Shown here piece after piece: positions 33,826-44,090 of a DNA stretch of 64,000 nucleotides; position 1 is the first letter of the stretch, and every line of letters begins with the position of its first letter. The translations under genes were made by a program, and so were the position numbers. A model generated the notes under the pieces. It was not told the DNA's origin. It was given only the letters and a program-made list of their open reading frames with translations, and searched no databases. Source of the DNA: Oscarella lobularis (taxonomy: Eukaryota > Porifera > Homoscleromorpha > Homosclerophorida > Oscarellidae). The stretch is taken from NCBI RefSeq assembly GCF_947507565.1, contig NC_089183.1, forward strand, positions 1,860,001 to 1,924,000. Direction: 5' to 3'.

Positions 33826-34640
33826 ATAGTGTCTTCCGGGTTGATATGTAATCTCGAACGGCCCATAGTTCTTTCGCGCTGTACACAAGACGAAAATGAA
33901 ACTTGTTGATCAGTGCCGTCGTCCAACATGGATTCCAACGTATCCTCTAGTACTCTTTCTTTGGAACGACATTCAGCCCGCATATCTGCGATAAGATGCC
34001 GTAAAGAAGACGATGAACACTGGGAATTTAGTACACCTACAACAACGAAAGTAAGGACTGCCCAAGCAAAGCATAGCTTTATTCCCTTCTCACCGAAGAG
34101 ATGACTGGCTTGCTCCACCTTTCCTAACACGGTAGATATAGCAGCAGGGTGACGAGTCAGTAATGCGCGATCGCATTCTCGTAGAGTCGAAGGAAGAGAA
34201 AGGATAAAGTCGCGAACGTCAGCCATTTTGAGCGTGAGGTCGCGCAGGCGCAATAACAGGGGTTGATAATGATAACAAGGACGGAGATGATGATGATAAT
34301 CTTGCAAAGAAACGCTTTACTTGAAGTAAGCAAATGAACTCGGTCATAAAAGGTGAAATTTTGGTAGCAACTCCAATAAATGCTTTTCACCGATTATGTG
34401 ATACTTGATCAAAAAACAGTAACTCTTGATGAAAAAACTTTAACTCTTGATGAAAAAACTCTAACACTTGATCAAAAAACTCTCGCACTTGATCAAAAAA
34501 CTCTAGCACTTAATAAAAAAACTCTAGCATTTGATCGTAAAAAATTAATTACGACACTTTGACTTTTGTCCCATTTGGCGTTCCATACGAGTGGGCGTAT
34601 CCCACTTCAGTTGCATATCAAAACAGGAGATCCCACTTTC
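33826..34640 (-). pseudogene. Integrase-type (IS3EU/Ginger-like) transposon fragment, copy 1
   Basis: On the minus strand 34307-33826 encodes MADVRDFILSLPSTLRECDR, then LEDTLESMLDDGTDQQVSFS and RERTMGRSRLHINPEDT. The second half is nearly identical to the plus-strand copy at 58960-59100. Only the N-terminal part is present; the DDE integrase domain seen in copy 2 is missing here. The fragment ends abruptly inside the MULE transposase at 33825/33826. Its upstream part (34380-34640) contains the TTGATCAAAAAACT minisatellite and a conserved block around ATGGGACAAAAGT, also found in copy 2. Confidence 0.72.
34395..34545. repeat. TTGATCAAAAAACTCTAACAC minisatellite
   Basis: About seven degenerate copies of a 21-base unit built around TTGATCAAAAAACT. 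The inverted counterpart lies at 58720-58860. It is part of the 5' region of the integrase-type transposon. Confidence 0.88.
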
Positions 34641-34929
34641 CCACGCTTGTGGGCGCAGAATGTCTAACGTCGAGGAGCGTGATTCTAATTTCGTCTTCTT
34701 GCAAGCTGGCAAACTTTGGTCGCGCGCACACATTTCGTTCCATATCGGGAGGCGGAAGAAAACTGCGCATGGCGGCACGGGCGAGGCGTGGTGACGACAT
34801 CTTGCACGAGAACGCGCTCCCCGTGTCGAGACGCACGCCGCCGCGTACCGCAAGCGATTATATGAAACAATAGCCGTTTGCTATCAGTCGTTGTTTGGGA
34901 AAATTTTGATCGCTTAGGAGGTCGCGTTT

Positions 34930-35345
34930 ACGGTACGGCAACTATCTGAAATACGGTCGTCGTCGCCGAGCGCAAAGTGACGGAGGATCTGTCGCCGGAC
35001 CCCTTCGTCGACGACGTCGCCGCCGATCGACGCGGCGATCGCGCTCTTCTCTACGAGGCCGAAAGTCCCGACGAGGCGGCTCTCGTGCAGGCGGCGAAAG
35101 CGTACGGCGCCGGTCTCAAGTCACGTCGCGCCGACCTCGATCGCCGTCCTACACGTACAGTACTGCCGTTCAATAGCGAAAGCAAACGCATGTCGGTGAT
35201 CGAACGCGATCCGATTCGTCGAGAGGTCGTGCTCTATATACTGCAAGGGAGCCGACGCTGTGACCGTTCAGAGCCGACTTGTATCGCGGCGGTGGATGTG
35301 AGAAAATATTTATCCAACGTTTCGACTAGTAGAGTAACTCAGCAA
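34930..35345 (+). pseudogene. P4-ATPase (phospholipid flippase, ATP10-like) fragment
   Basis: The frame starting near 34977 encodes LLYEAESPDEAALVQAAKAY and VLPFNSESKRMSVIERDP, the signature of the nucleotide-binding domain of P4-type phospholipid-translocating ATPases. The spacing resembles the ATP10 group. The next hallmark, KGAD, is present as KGADAVTVQSRLVSRRW, but in a frame shifted by one base near 35245. A stop follows. The phosphorylation domain, actuator and membrane segments are absent, so this is an isolated gene fragment, perhaps captured or left from a duplication. I see no flanking element that explains it. Confidence 0.78.
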
Positions 35346-35375
35346 GCGAACCGTTACGTTTTTTGACGTACCAGT

Positions 35376-35700
35376 GCCTGCAAGTTGTTGCGCGCGAACG
35401 GTGCTTGCGGATCAGGCGCATGGAACGCAATTCGTGCATAAAATATACGCAGGCTCTTTAGAATAAAAGGTTAGTGGCATATTTCTCTAAACTACGTAGG
35501 TGCGTTCTATGGCGTTCCCGCCAACGCTGTACTTTATGCACGAGTGGCATTACACGCGCCTGAGCCGCAAGCACCTCTCGCGCGCAACGAGTCGCAGACA
35601 CTTGCACCCAAAATGGGCGCGCCAACGCTTTTGTGGCGTTCCACGCGCCTGAGCCGCAAGCATCGCTCCGATTCGCTCGCGCGCAAATTTGTCAATAAAT
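35376..35700. repeat. GC-rich inverted and direct repeat units
   Basis: The unit GCGCGCGAA-GGTGCTTGCGG-TCAGGCGC occurs at 35378-35418 and, reversed, at 35548-35587, forming arms of about 55 bases around a 95-base centre. A third copy follows at 35632-35690. This looks like a small foldback element with a partial neighbour copy. Confidence 0.65.
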
Positions 35701-36185
35701 ATTGCAAGGGACAGGAGACACTTAGGAGGCCCTCCAGTAATTCCACGAATCATGAATCACGTTATTACGACTGAGGAGGCACTCTCAGGCAGCCGATCGA
35801 AGTTCATCGTCCATGCACAGTCCTTTCATCTAGTGCTGTTGTGAGTAGTTGTGAGTGTATTGTGGGTGGGGCTAATAGAAGTGTTACGACGCCTCTTCGA
35901 GACTGACACATACAGCGCTCTCTTTCGGTTGAGTGTTTATGTGCGTTTGCAGATAAAATGCGTCGCCCGAACGGCCGCTGCAGGAATCGTTTTCTTGCAC
36001 AGCTGTTTGTCCTCAGGTACTTCGAAGAAAACGTCTGGGGCAACGCGTAGCAAAGGGGCGTAAGAATGCAACAGATAGGTCTTTCAGTCGTTTTTTTTCT
36101 TAGGAGACGAAGCGCTGTTCAGTTTGAGGTGAATTCAAGAGCCTGGCATAATAGATTTTATTGTCACTTTTTTCTTCTTCAGGAA
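35701..36185. other. No recognised gene
   Basis: Nothing recognisable on either strand; the open frames are short and of mixed composition. Confidence 0.4.
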
Positions 36186-36189
36186 AGCG

Positions 36190-36345
36190 TCCTGGGCATG
36201 ACGTCATAAACTGCTCCAGGGTCCTGAGCAAGACTTTGTGACAAAAAACTGCTCTTCCTGGGGTCCTGAGCACGACCCCCAGTGCATAAAAACTGCTCTT
36301 CCTGGGGTCCTGGGCAAGACCCCTAGCGCATAAAAAACTGCCTGA
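36190..36345. repeat. Tandem repeat, TGGGGTCCTGAGCA unit
   Basis: A unit of about 60 bases (GGTCCTGAGCA..GAC...AAAAACTGCTC) recurs two to three times with small changes. A related single unit appears near 28300 (CTCCTGGGCACGA...AAAACTGCC), so this may be an interspersed family. Confidence 0.7.
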
Positions 36346-38390
36346 ACGCAAGGGGGAACTATGTGCAATTTTTTTCAAGTTTTTATTTGAAATAAAAGGC
36401 CTTTACCCTGTCATTTTTGCCCTAGCTACCTACACTACCTACCCTATCTATCCTACCTACCCTAGCTAACCTAACTATTTGAACCCCTCCCCTTCGTGTA
36501 TTATGCGCCTACTAAAATATAAAAAGCTATAAAAAATACAAAATAAAACTACTCCATGGTCTCTTTTCTCTTCGTTTGCCGTCTTCAGTCACTGCGCCAC
36601 CTTCTACACAAAGACGAAATAAAATGTACGCTTATGCACTGAGAGTGGTCGGAGCTGCGCGAATTTGTTACCTGCAGTAGAGGAGATTTTGACTGACTTG
36701 CACTGCTTGTGCAATGAAATCGCGGTCACAGGCTTCGCTGGCGTAGAGACTGTTATCATTCTTACTCTTGTCCGCCTCAAATTGTGACAATTTAGCTTCG
36801 GAGCTCGTAAGAAAAAGAAAATGCACGATTGAGCAAAGGGGGCCAAAATCCGTGCAAGCGTCTCTCATAGCCTAGGCGCCTGTGCTCGCCAAGCAAATAG
36901 GAGCCGGAAAATAACGTTGTTTAGCAGAAAAGCAATGCATTTTCGCGTTCCGCTTACCTGTTTCACAATCGAGTCGCTTTTTATCGGATCCGATGAGAAA
37001 AAGGAGTCCCAATCGCTCGCTGAAATGCCAAGAAGCGCCGTCTGCCTCTATCTTGCAGTAGAATGGCACAGAGACCCAATGCAGAGCAAAGGAATCTCGA
37101 AAAGACGACGATCTGCGTGGACGAGCCGGAGATACAAGACCCGGACAATCGCGTGCCTCGCACCTGTGGCAGAGATAAATATACGAATCCCCCTAACCTA
37201 CTATATGTAATTAAGAGTATTAGTTGACGATTTCCAAAAAACACACATTCCTTAATAACAAATGTAGACTATACCCAATGACGTCATCCACAGGAACGTA
37301 GATAGAACTCGACGAGCCCTTTCAAATTATATAGTACGACCTCAGCGGACCTAAAATAACGCTAATCCCGCAACTTATTAGTTATGATTCCCTTTTGGAA
37401 AATTAAAATAAAGCCTAATTTCGCAAGAAATGCTCTAAAACACTCGGAATTTTTTCTGAGAAAGGACACCCACAGTAGAATTTCCCTCAGCCACTCCCCC
37501 AACGAATTTCTACAACTCCCTAGCAATTAAAATTGATAGAAGAATTTTTCCCATCACAAAGCCTTTAAGTGGCTATAACTTGGAACCACAGGCATGAATC
37601 CAGCCATAACTCTCCCTCCGCAGTAAGACCTCGTCAAGGAACCCAACTCTCCTGCCGTTGCCATCGCTACCGAGGATTTCCTAAAAACCAGTTTGTCAAC
37701 CCCTACCTCTCAAGATTCCCCCCCCCCCCACACTCGCTGTCCTCCTCTCCCCTCCAATAAAATTCCTCTAATAAAAAGACATTTAAAACAATAGGAAACT
37801 ACATATAAATCCATACCCTCTATTAACGACCCCCTCTTTCGCTCTTTCCTCTTCTTAATGGACCGCCCCTCCTTTCCCTTCAACGCTCGATGCTTCCCCC
37901 TTTTTATCTCCCTCTTCCCTCCCTCCCCATCGCGCTTCTCCCCGTGCTTGCTCTTCGTAAAATCATTTCCTTCATCTACCATCCAGTCTTCGCCCACCTC
38001 TGGGAGTCGGACGAGAACAAATTCAAAATGCACTGGCTTCAAATCGCCTTCGGAAAAGGTACAGAAACTGAATTGAATTTCTGTCAATTATAATGAAAAA
38101 GCAATCGTAAAATTAAGAACATGCGCTACGCAAAACTCAACTATTAAACTCAAGTTCTTAGACTGAAAACACCTTTTATAGCTAGAAAAGAGAGCATGCA
38201 ACGCAGCATTAGCTAAGCTCTTCCGCCCATCAGGATTCTAAATAAACAGGAGAGCACGTTTTCTAATGAAACAGAGTTCCGTACTTGAATTTAAATTCAG
38301 GCTTTTTGACCCTCTGCAGTCCACGGAGCCGGAGACTACCCATTGATTTTTTAAAACGAGCGAGCGAACGAGCGAGCATGGGCATCTTAC
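36346..38390. other. No recognised gene
   Basis: A CTAC-rich low-complexity run lies at 36420-36475 and a C-run near 37720. Frames at 37710-38087 (minus) and 37858-38093 (plus) are open but unidentified. The minus one begins just after a plausible acceptor (ATTGACAG) and could be a further exon of the SRA gene, though it does not resemble the usual post-SRA region. Confidence 0.35.
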
Positions 38391-39642
38391 CGGATCATCG
38401 CGTCAAAGGAAAAAACGCCACACAAGATATCCCGCCTTTTCTTTCTCTGGCCAATATTTGACTACCTAATATTAAATACATATATATTAATTAATTAATA
38501 TTCTATTTATCTCACTTTGAATATATTCCACATCATATCGATACCCGGGTTTCTTTGGAGCATACTCTAACACTTTCAAGAGTTTATGGCCACGAACCTA
38601 AAAAAGAAAATATATAATTAATTACATGTTTAATTACCTTCAGCTTCTGTCTTACAACTCTAAGTGGCTTTCCTTTCTTCCAGTCCTGTGCTTCTGCTCC
38701 TTCTTTAGTAAAAGAAGTGTTGCAATTGAGCGCAAGAGCCCTGATATATAATTGAGCTATATTATAATCCATAACCTATATCTATTCAAACCTGTTTGTT
38801 CCTGTCAGCGTCTGGTCTTTGACTGCGACGTCTCGCCAGGTTTTCGACCTCCGTCTCCCGTATACGTAAAAGCCTCTCCTTCATCCTAGAGAAAAGATTA
38901 AAATAAATATATCAAGAAAATGATATCTCACCTGATCGTCTTCATAGGTACCAGATAAAACTACAGAAAATGCGCCCTCATCTTTGCGACCTTGGATTCC
39001 TTTTTGGGAGGGTCGATGTATGCCACATTCACTTGCCTATAAAAATCCCTCCAAAAGTTTAATAATTTATGATGATGCGTTATGACTCACTTGATATCGA
39101 TATCTCCAGTGACTTCCTACCGGAATTCCGCAAATTTTTCCAAAATGATTGATGGCGACGTTCGATCTTTCAACGCATCCATTTCCTGTAGAAAAAAAAC
39201 CGAAGTGAATGCATGTATGAGCTATTGATACTAATTATTTAATTTCTTTATCTTACCAGTCCCAAATTTGGCGCACTCTAATTCTAATTCCACAGTGACG
39301 TCGTCGGCCAAAGGAGCTTCCCTGCACACAAAGAGTGAGATAGCAATAGCAAGCCTGACACGTACAATTTAGCGACTTCTTTCCGACACTCGGACGTCTT
39401 CATTGGTGAGATCAATGACATCGTCTAATATGGCTGACAGATGCTCAAGTCTAAAAAATCGTAGCGACATTCGACCGGGATTGCTCCGAGTGATGTCGTG
39501 TTTGGTTTTTGACTCGACCATTACGACTTCCTCCTTGACCCGAACTCCAGGGCGTCTTTTGCTTGGAGACGCCATTGCGCTGTCACTGTCGCTGCCGGAA
39601 TCCTACGTAAAAGATGGGACTTCGAGTGACGGCGAAATACTA

Positions 39643-40330
39643 GAGTCCCGTATCTAGTTTGGAACACATCAACTTTGGAACAAGCGGTTTACCTTTTAGA
39701 ACGGACTACCGTTAAAACAGTTAAAGGCAAAAATGTGGCGAAATAACTCGAAAAACTCGTTGTAAAGTTGCAGCTTGTTTCGTTGCGTTTTATAGGAGTA
39801 AGCGAAGTTAGAAGAGGGACGAGTCACGTAATCTGTCTTTCGAACACACCCATGCGCTTTGGAACAGGCTCTCTAACTCCGTCAGCTTTTATCGCACAGA
39901 GACGTTCTATATACCGTTTGAAAGCCTAAAGCCTCTTCTATCTCGCTAAATTTATGGGATTGTCGGAGATTGCATTCTCGCTGAGATATCGCCGATTGAG
40001 TAAGGAAGGGTAGCGTGCTCTAGATTGGAACACACGTTTTGTACAGCCAACTAGTGCCTAAGCATTCAAACGCAGCCAAATCGTTCACACAGTCTTCTTT
40101 CATCATTATCGCTAGGAGTACGCCGCAATTAGATCGTTTTGTAGCCATCAAGTACAAAAATGGGAGGGCCATATCCTGGACGTAGGGTCTTTAGCCATTT
40201 AGCCTCCTTTGTTCGAGTACGTACTGCGATGAATCCATCGAGCAGACCCAAACTGTCGCTTCGAGGCCAAATAGTTCGACCGACGGGCATTGCGAGACGA
40301 TCCGCAACGTTCTTGGCGGCTAGCAGTGAT
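39643..40330 (+). repeat. Left terminal inverted repeat of pogo element
   Basis: 688 bases, matched in reverse by 43403-44090. It contains the 5' part of the transposase frame (from ATG 40160) and presumably the promoter. Confidence 0.9.
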
Positions 40331-43246
40331 GGACGAACGTCAACGTATCAGCAGTGGAACACACACGGCTTGCAGAAGGCGATCCATGAGCTCGAGAGCG
40401 AAAACGCTCGTAGCTACCGTGTGGTTGCTCGTGAGGGGGGAATACCGCCAACCACTCTCTACAATCGACAGAAAATTTTGACCAACCCCCACTTGTCTGG
40501 TGACAGTCGCCGCTACTTTACCGATAAAGAGGAAGACGAGTTAGCTTCTTTCCTTACTAGAAGTGCGGAAGTGGGCTGCGGGCGAACAATAAAACAGGTA
40601 GATGCTCGTGCTTAACACTGCTTCAACAGCTAAAACTAGCAGCTGAAGGTACGCTGTTATTCTTGCCATCTTCGCTGTCAAGTTGATTGGCGTTTGTATT
40701 TGGCAGTCGTTAAGCTAGAAGTCCGAAGAAAAGTTATAAGAGGGGGAAAAGATATTCAAGCAAAGAGGATAATTCAAATAATCGACAAAAAGTAATACAT
40801 TTTAATGTTATTTTGAGCAAATTAAGAAAAATTAATTTTTAGAATTCAACTTCCGAACATCACATCCATCAAAGAGCTGCAAGGATTGTGTGAGGTCACC
40901 GAAACTGCTCTCGCCTCAAGCTGGAGGCTAATGAACAACAGAAAATGTAATTTCATACCTACCATTGCGGATCTCGCAAAGAAAATGATGAAATTCAAAT
41001 TCTAATAAACCGAAAAAAATTATTCTGTAGCAGTTCAACATTTATCTCTCTTTTTCCAGATTTTTTATGACGCTAAATCTTTTTTATTTTTATATTACTA
41101 TTTTTGTTTTATTATAGCCGAATTTGGCTCTGAAGTGCTGTTTCCTCGCTTGGAAGTCGCTGCCGCCGCCGTGACCGACGACGTCGCCGCTGCCGCCGTG
41201 ACCGACGACGTCGCCGCTGCCGCCGTAACCGACGACGTCGCCTCCGCCGCCCTGGCCGCCGAGGACTACGTCCACGATTGGTAAAGTAAGAGTCACTTTG
41301 TAGCCAGCTCGTTAATAATATAATTTCAATCACTTTTTCTTTTAGTCATTGAGTTGGGCCAATTTTCTGAAGGTAAGAAGGAGACAATATGATTTCATTA
41401 GTTTTACCTATTTTTTACAAGACAAACCTTTAACACTGCTTCAACAGCTAAAACTAGCAGCTGAAGGTACGCTGTTATTCTTGCCATCTTCGCTGTCAAG
41501 TTGATTGGCGTTTGTATTTGGCAGTCGTTAATAAAAAATATTTTTATCTAATCGTATAGGCACTAGCTGTAGCCCAAGAAATTTTGTCCGCCAAAGGCAT
41601 TGTGAGGGATATTATCACGCATGGATGGTTTGAAAAATTTAAGAAGGGACATCCTGAACTTGTACTAAAAACTGCTGAATCGCTGTCGAAAGCGAGATTA
41701 ACTGCCACAAAGAGAAGTGTCTTGGACAAGTATTACGACACGCTTTTTGCCCTTCTTGAAGAAAACGATATCATGAACGAGCCAAGCCGAATTTTCAATT
41801 TTGACGAAACTCCTATACCGCTGGAATTCAAACCTCCCAAAATTATAGCAAGAAAAGGGCAGAGACATGTGTTTTCCGTCACTTCCGGAGACAAAACACA
41901 AATATCTGTTTTAGCTTGTGTTTGCGCTTCTGGATTTGCTTTGCCACCTCACATACTTTTCAAGAAAAGTTTTGGTTGGAATGAGAGATTGGTAGAAGGA
42001 CAGGTACCGGATACGAGGTACACTGTTACTGATTCAGGATGGAGCACTAGTGCGGTTTTTGAAGGATGGTTTTTTGAGCTTTTTCTTGCCTACGCTCCAG
42101 CAAAGCGACCGTTATTGCTAATAATGGATGGTCACTCAACTCATTACAATCCGGCGGTTATTAAAACTGCAGCACAAGAAGGGATTATTTTATTTCTGTT
42201 GCCTCCAAGCACAACGCATTTGACTCAGCCTTTAGACAGAAGCGTATTCCACGCACTGAAAGCTCATTGGACAACAGCCTGCCACAATTTCAGTACAAAA
42301 ACGAGAGGAAAGTTCGTCACTAAGACAAATTTTAATTTTGTCTTTGCTGAAGCTTGGAAAAGTGCGATGAATGTTGGCAACATTTCTTCGTCCTTTAAGA
42401 TGACGGGCATCTATCCTTTCAACAGACAGGCAATTGCGCTTGCCGAGGATAGCGTGGAACAACGTGCAGAAGCAGCGAAAAATCCTGCCATACGATTTCT
42501 TCCAATACTCACGCCTATCCCTGAACACCGTCGAAGATCAGCCTCACCTCTTCGAGTTTCAATTCAGGATTTTTCAAGCCCTAATGAATCTTCGTCAGTG
42601 AGCATTTTGGAAGAGCCTCGATTCACAATGTCGGAAGAGAAACGATTCCAACGACGCCTAGAGGAGGGATACAACCTGAGCGATCCCAGATATTCTGAAT
42701 GGATTCGGCTAAATCATCCTAGCAAATCTATCACTGCTTCAGCTTTGCCGCTGTCTATTGTTGGCAAACCTATCAAAGTAAAATTCATCGCTCCGCAGAA
42801 GCAACGACTAGAAGCGAGAACGAAATTGACGAATCTGTACGCTACTTCAAGTCATATGCATGGACCTTACTTTCTAATTACCGTATTTCTTCTAGTGCAT
42901 CCAGCATTCCTCCTCCTCCTCCAGAACGTGAGAAAAACTCAGCTGCCAAAGTTCTTACAAGCTCTTCTGTTCTGGAAGAGATTCGAATGAAAGAGAGGAA
43001 AAAAGACGAAGCTGCTGAAAGAAAGAAGCAAAAGGAGATCCTTAGGGTCACCAGACAAAAGGAAAAAGCTGAAAAAGAAAAGAAGAGAATTCAGAAGCTG
43101 AAAGGTATTAACAATGAATTTTTTGTCTTATTTGTGATTTTTGGTGAACCGTTCCAGAAAAATTACCGAGGGCTTCTGAAAGACCATTCAGAGCAGCTAG
43201 GAAGAAAAGATCCGATAACGAAGACAGTGAGTTTGTGTTTTACTAG
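40160..43246 (+). CDS. pogo-type transposase, spliced, catalytic triad intact
   Basis: Cut-and-paste transposase acting on the flanking TIRs. Exon 1 (40160-40597) carries a pipsqueak-type helix-turn-helix (STYQQWNTHGLQKAIHELE ... IPPTTLYNRQK). Exon 2 (41560-42850) has the second, Tc5/CENPB-type DNA-binding region (IITHGWFEKFKKGHPEL) and the DDE_1 core. Its three Asp residues are in NFDETPIPLEF (codon 41803), LLIMDGHSTH (42127) and LTQPLDRSVF (42235). Exons 3 (42925-43104) and 4 (43158-43246) give a charged coiled-coil tail. Introns: 40598-41559, 42851-42924 (pyrimidine-rich acceptor) and 43105-43157; the frame is kept across each. Start could also be ATG 40229; the true C-terminus is uncertain because a GTGAGT donor occurs near 43227. 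No stop or frameshift was found in the core, so the element may be active. Confidence 0.85.
40612..40713 (+). repeat. 102-bp TTAA-bounded repeat, copy 1
   Basis: It starts TTAACACTGCTTC and ends GGCAGTCGTTAA. The same 102-base sequence is found at 41430-41531 in the same orientation. TTAA at both ends is the target of piggyBac-type elements, and the inner ends share ACTGC in inverted form. It could be a MITE or a terminal repeat of a composite unit. Confidence 0.85.
40843..41372 (+). pseudogene. Exon-like segments captured inside pogo intron
   Basis: Between the two 102-bp repeats three segments look like exons on the plus strand: 40843-40946 (IQLPNITSIKELQGLCEVTE, ALASSWRLMNNRK), 41118-41280 and 41346-41372, each preceded by a pyrimidine-rich AG and followed by GT. 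Joining the first two keeps an open frame (phase 1 to phase 1). The middle one encodes three 9-residue repeats, AAAAVTDDV, from a 27-bp minisatellite at about 41159-41239, then ALAAEDYVHD. Joining the third gives an immediate stop, so it would be a 3' end. I do not recognise the protein. It does not belong to known pogo transposases. Confidence 0.42.
41430..41531 (+). repeat. 102-bp TTAA-bounded repeat, copy 2
   Basis: Essentially identical to 40612-40713. The pair brackets 716 bases in the first intron of the pogo transposase. Confidence 0.85.
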
Positions 43247-43402
43247 TTTAATTAAGTGCAAGAAAGAGAAACTTCTTTAGTTGTTAGGCAAGCCTTTCGG
43301 TAGAAGTAAGATTATCAAATCAAAATTTGCCTTCACGCCAATATATCAGCAAATATTTAGTTTTAATAATATTGTTTGGAGCTTTTAATAAACAATGTAT
43401 TT

Positions 43403-44090
43403 ATCACTGCTAGCCGCCAAGAACGTTGCGGATCGTCTCGCAATGCCCGTCGGTCGAACTATTCGGCCTCGAAGCGACAGCTTGGGTCTGCTCGATGGAT
43501 TCATCGCAGTACGTACTCGAACAAAGGAGGCTAAATGGCTAAAGACCCTACGTCCAGGATATGGCCCTCCCATTTTTGTACTTGATGGCTACAAAACGAT
43601 CTAATCGCGGCGTACTCCTAGCGATAATGATGAAAGAAGACTGTGTGAACGATTTGGCTGCGTTTGAATGCTTAGGCACTAGTTGGCTGTACAAAACGTG
43701 TGTTCCAATCTAGAGCACGCTACCCTTCCTTACTCAATCGGCGATATCTCAGCGAGAATGCAATCCCCGACAATCGCATAAATTTAGCGAGATAGAAGAG
43801 GCTTTAGGCTTTCAAACGGTATATAGAACGTCTCTGTGCAATAAAAGCTGACGGAGTTAGAGAGCCTGTTCCAAAGCGCATGGGTGTGTTCGAAAGACAG
43901 ATTACGTGACTCGTCCCTCTTCTAACTTCGCTTACTCCTATGAAACGCAACGAAACAAGCTGCAACTTTACAACGAGTTTTTCGAGTTATTTCGCCACAT
44001 TTTTGCCTTTAACTGTTTTAACGGTAGTCCGTTCTAAAAGGTAAACCGCTTGTTCCAAAGTTGAAGTGTTCCAAACTAGATACGGGACTC
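43403..44090 (-). repeat. Right terminal inverted repeat of pogo element
   Basis: Reverse complement of the left arm, with only scattered base differences. The open frame at 43385-43573 on the minus strand is just the mirrored start of the transposase. Confidence 0.9.

Larger units (their letters stand above)
39643..44090 (+). mobile_element. pogo-type transposon with 688-bp TIRs, apparently intact
   Basis: Inverted arms 39643-40330 and 43403-44090 are each 688 bases long and nearly identical, beginning GAGTCCCGTATCTAG. TA lies immediately outside both ends (39641-39642 and 44091-44092), the Tc1/mariner-type target duplication. The arms enclose a multi-exon transposase on the plus strand. 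The insertion lies in an intron of the minus-strand SRA gene. Very long, nearly identical arms imply recent insertion or gene conversion. Confidence 0.9.

Noticed and set aside
33628-33888. Minus-strand frame across the MULE/integrase-type junction
   Set aside because: It is antisense to MULE exon 4 and crosses the insertion border, so it cannot be a real gene.
41090-41333. Gly- and Arg-rich minus-strand frames over the 27-bp repeat
   Set aside because: They are antisense shadows of the in-frame AAAAVTDDV repeat, whose splice signals are on the plus strand.
43385-43573. Second copy of the transposase N-terminus on the minus strand
   Set aside because: It is simply the right TIR mirroring the left one; it lacks the helix-turn-helix that follows 40330.
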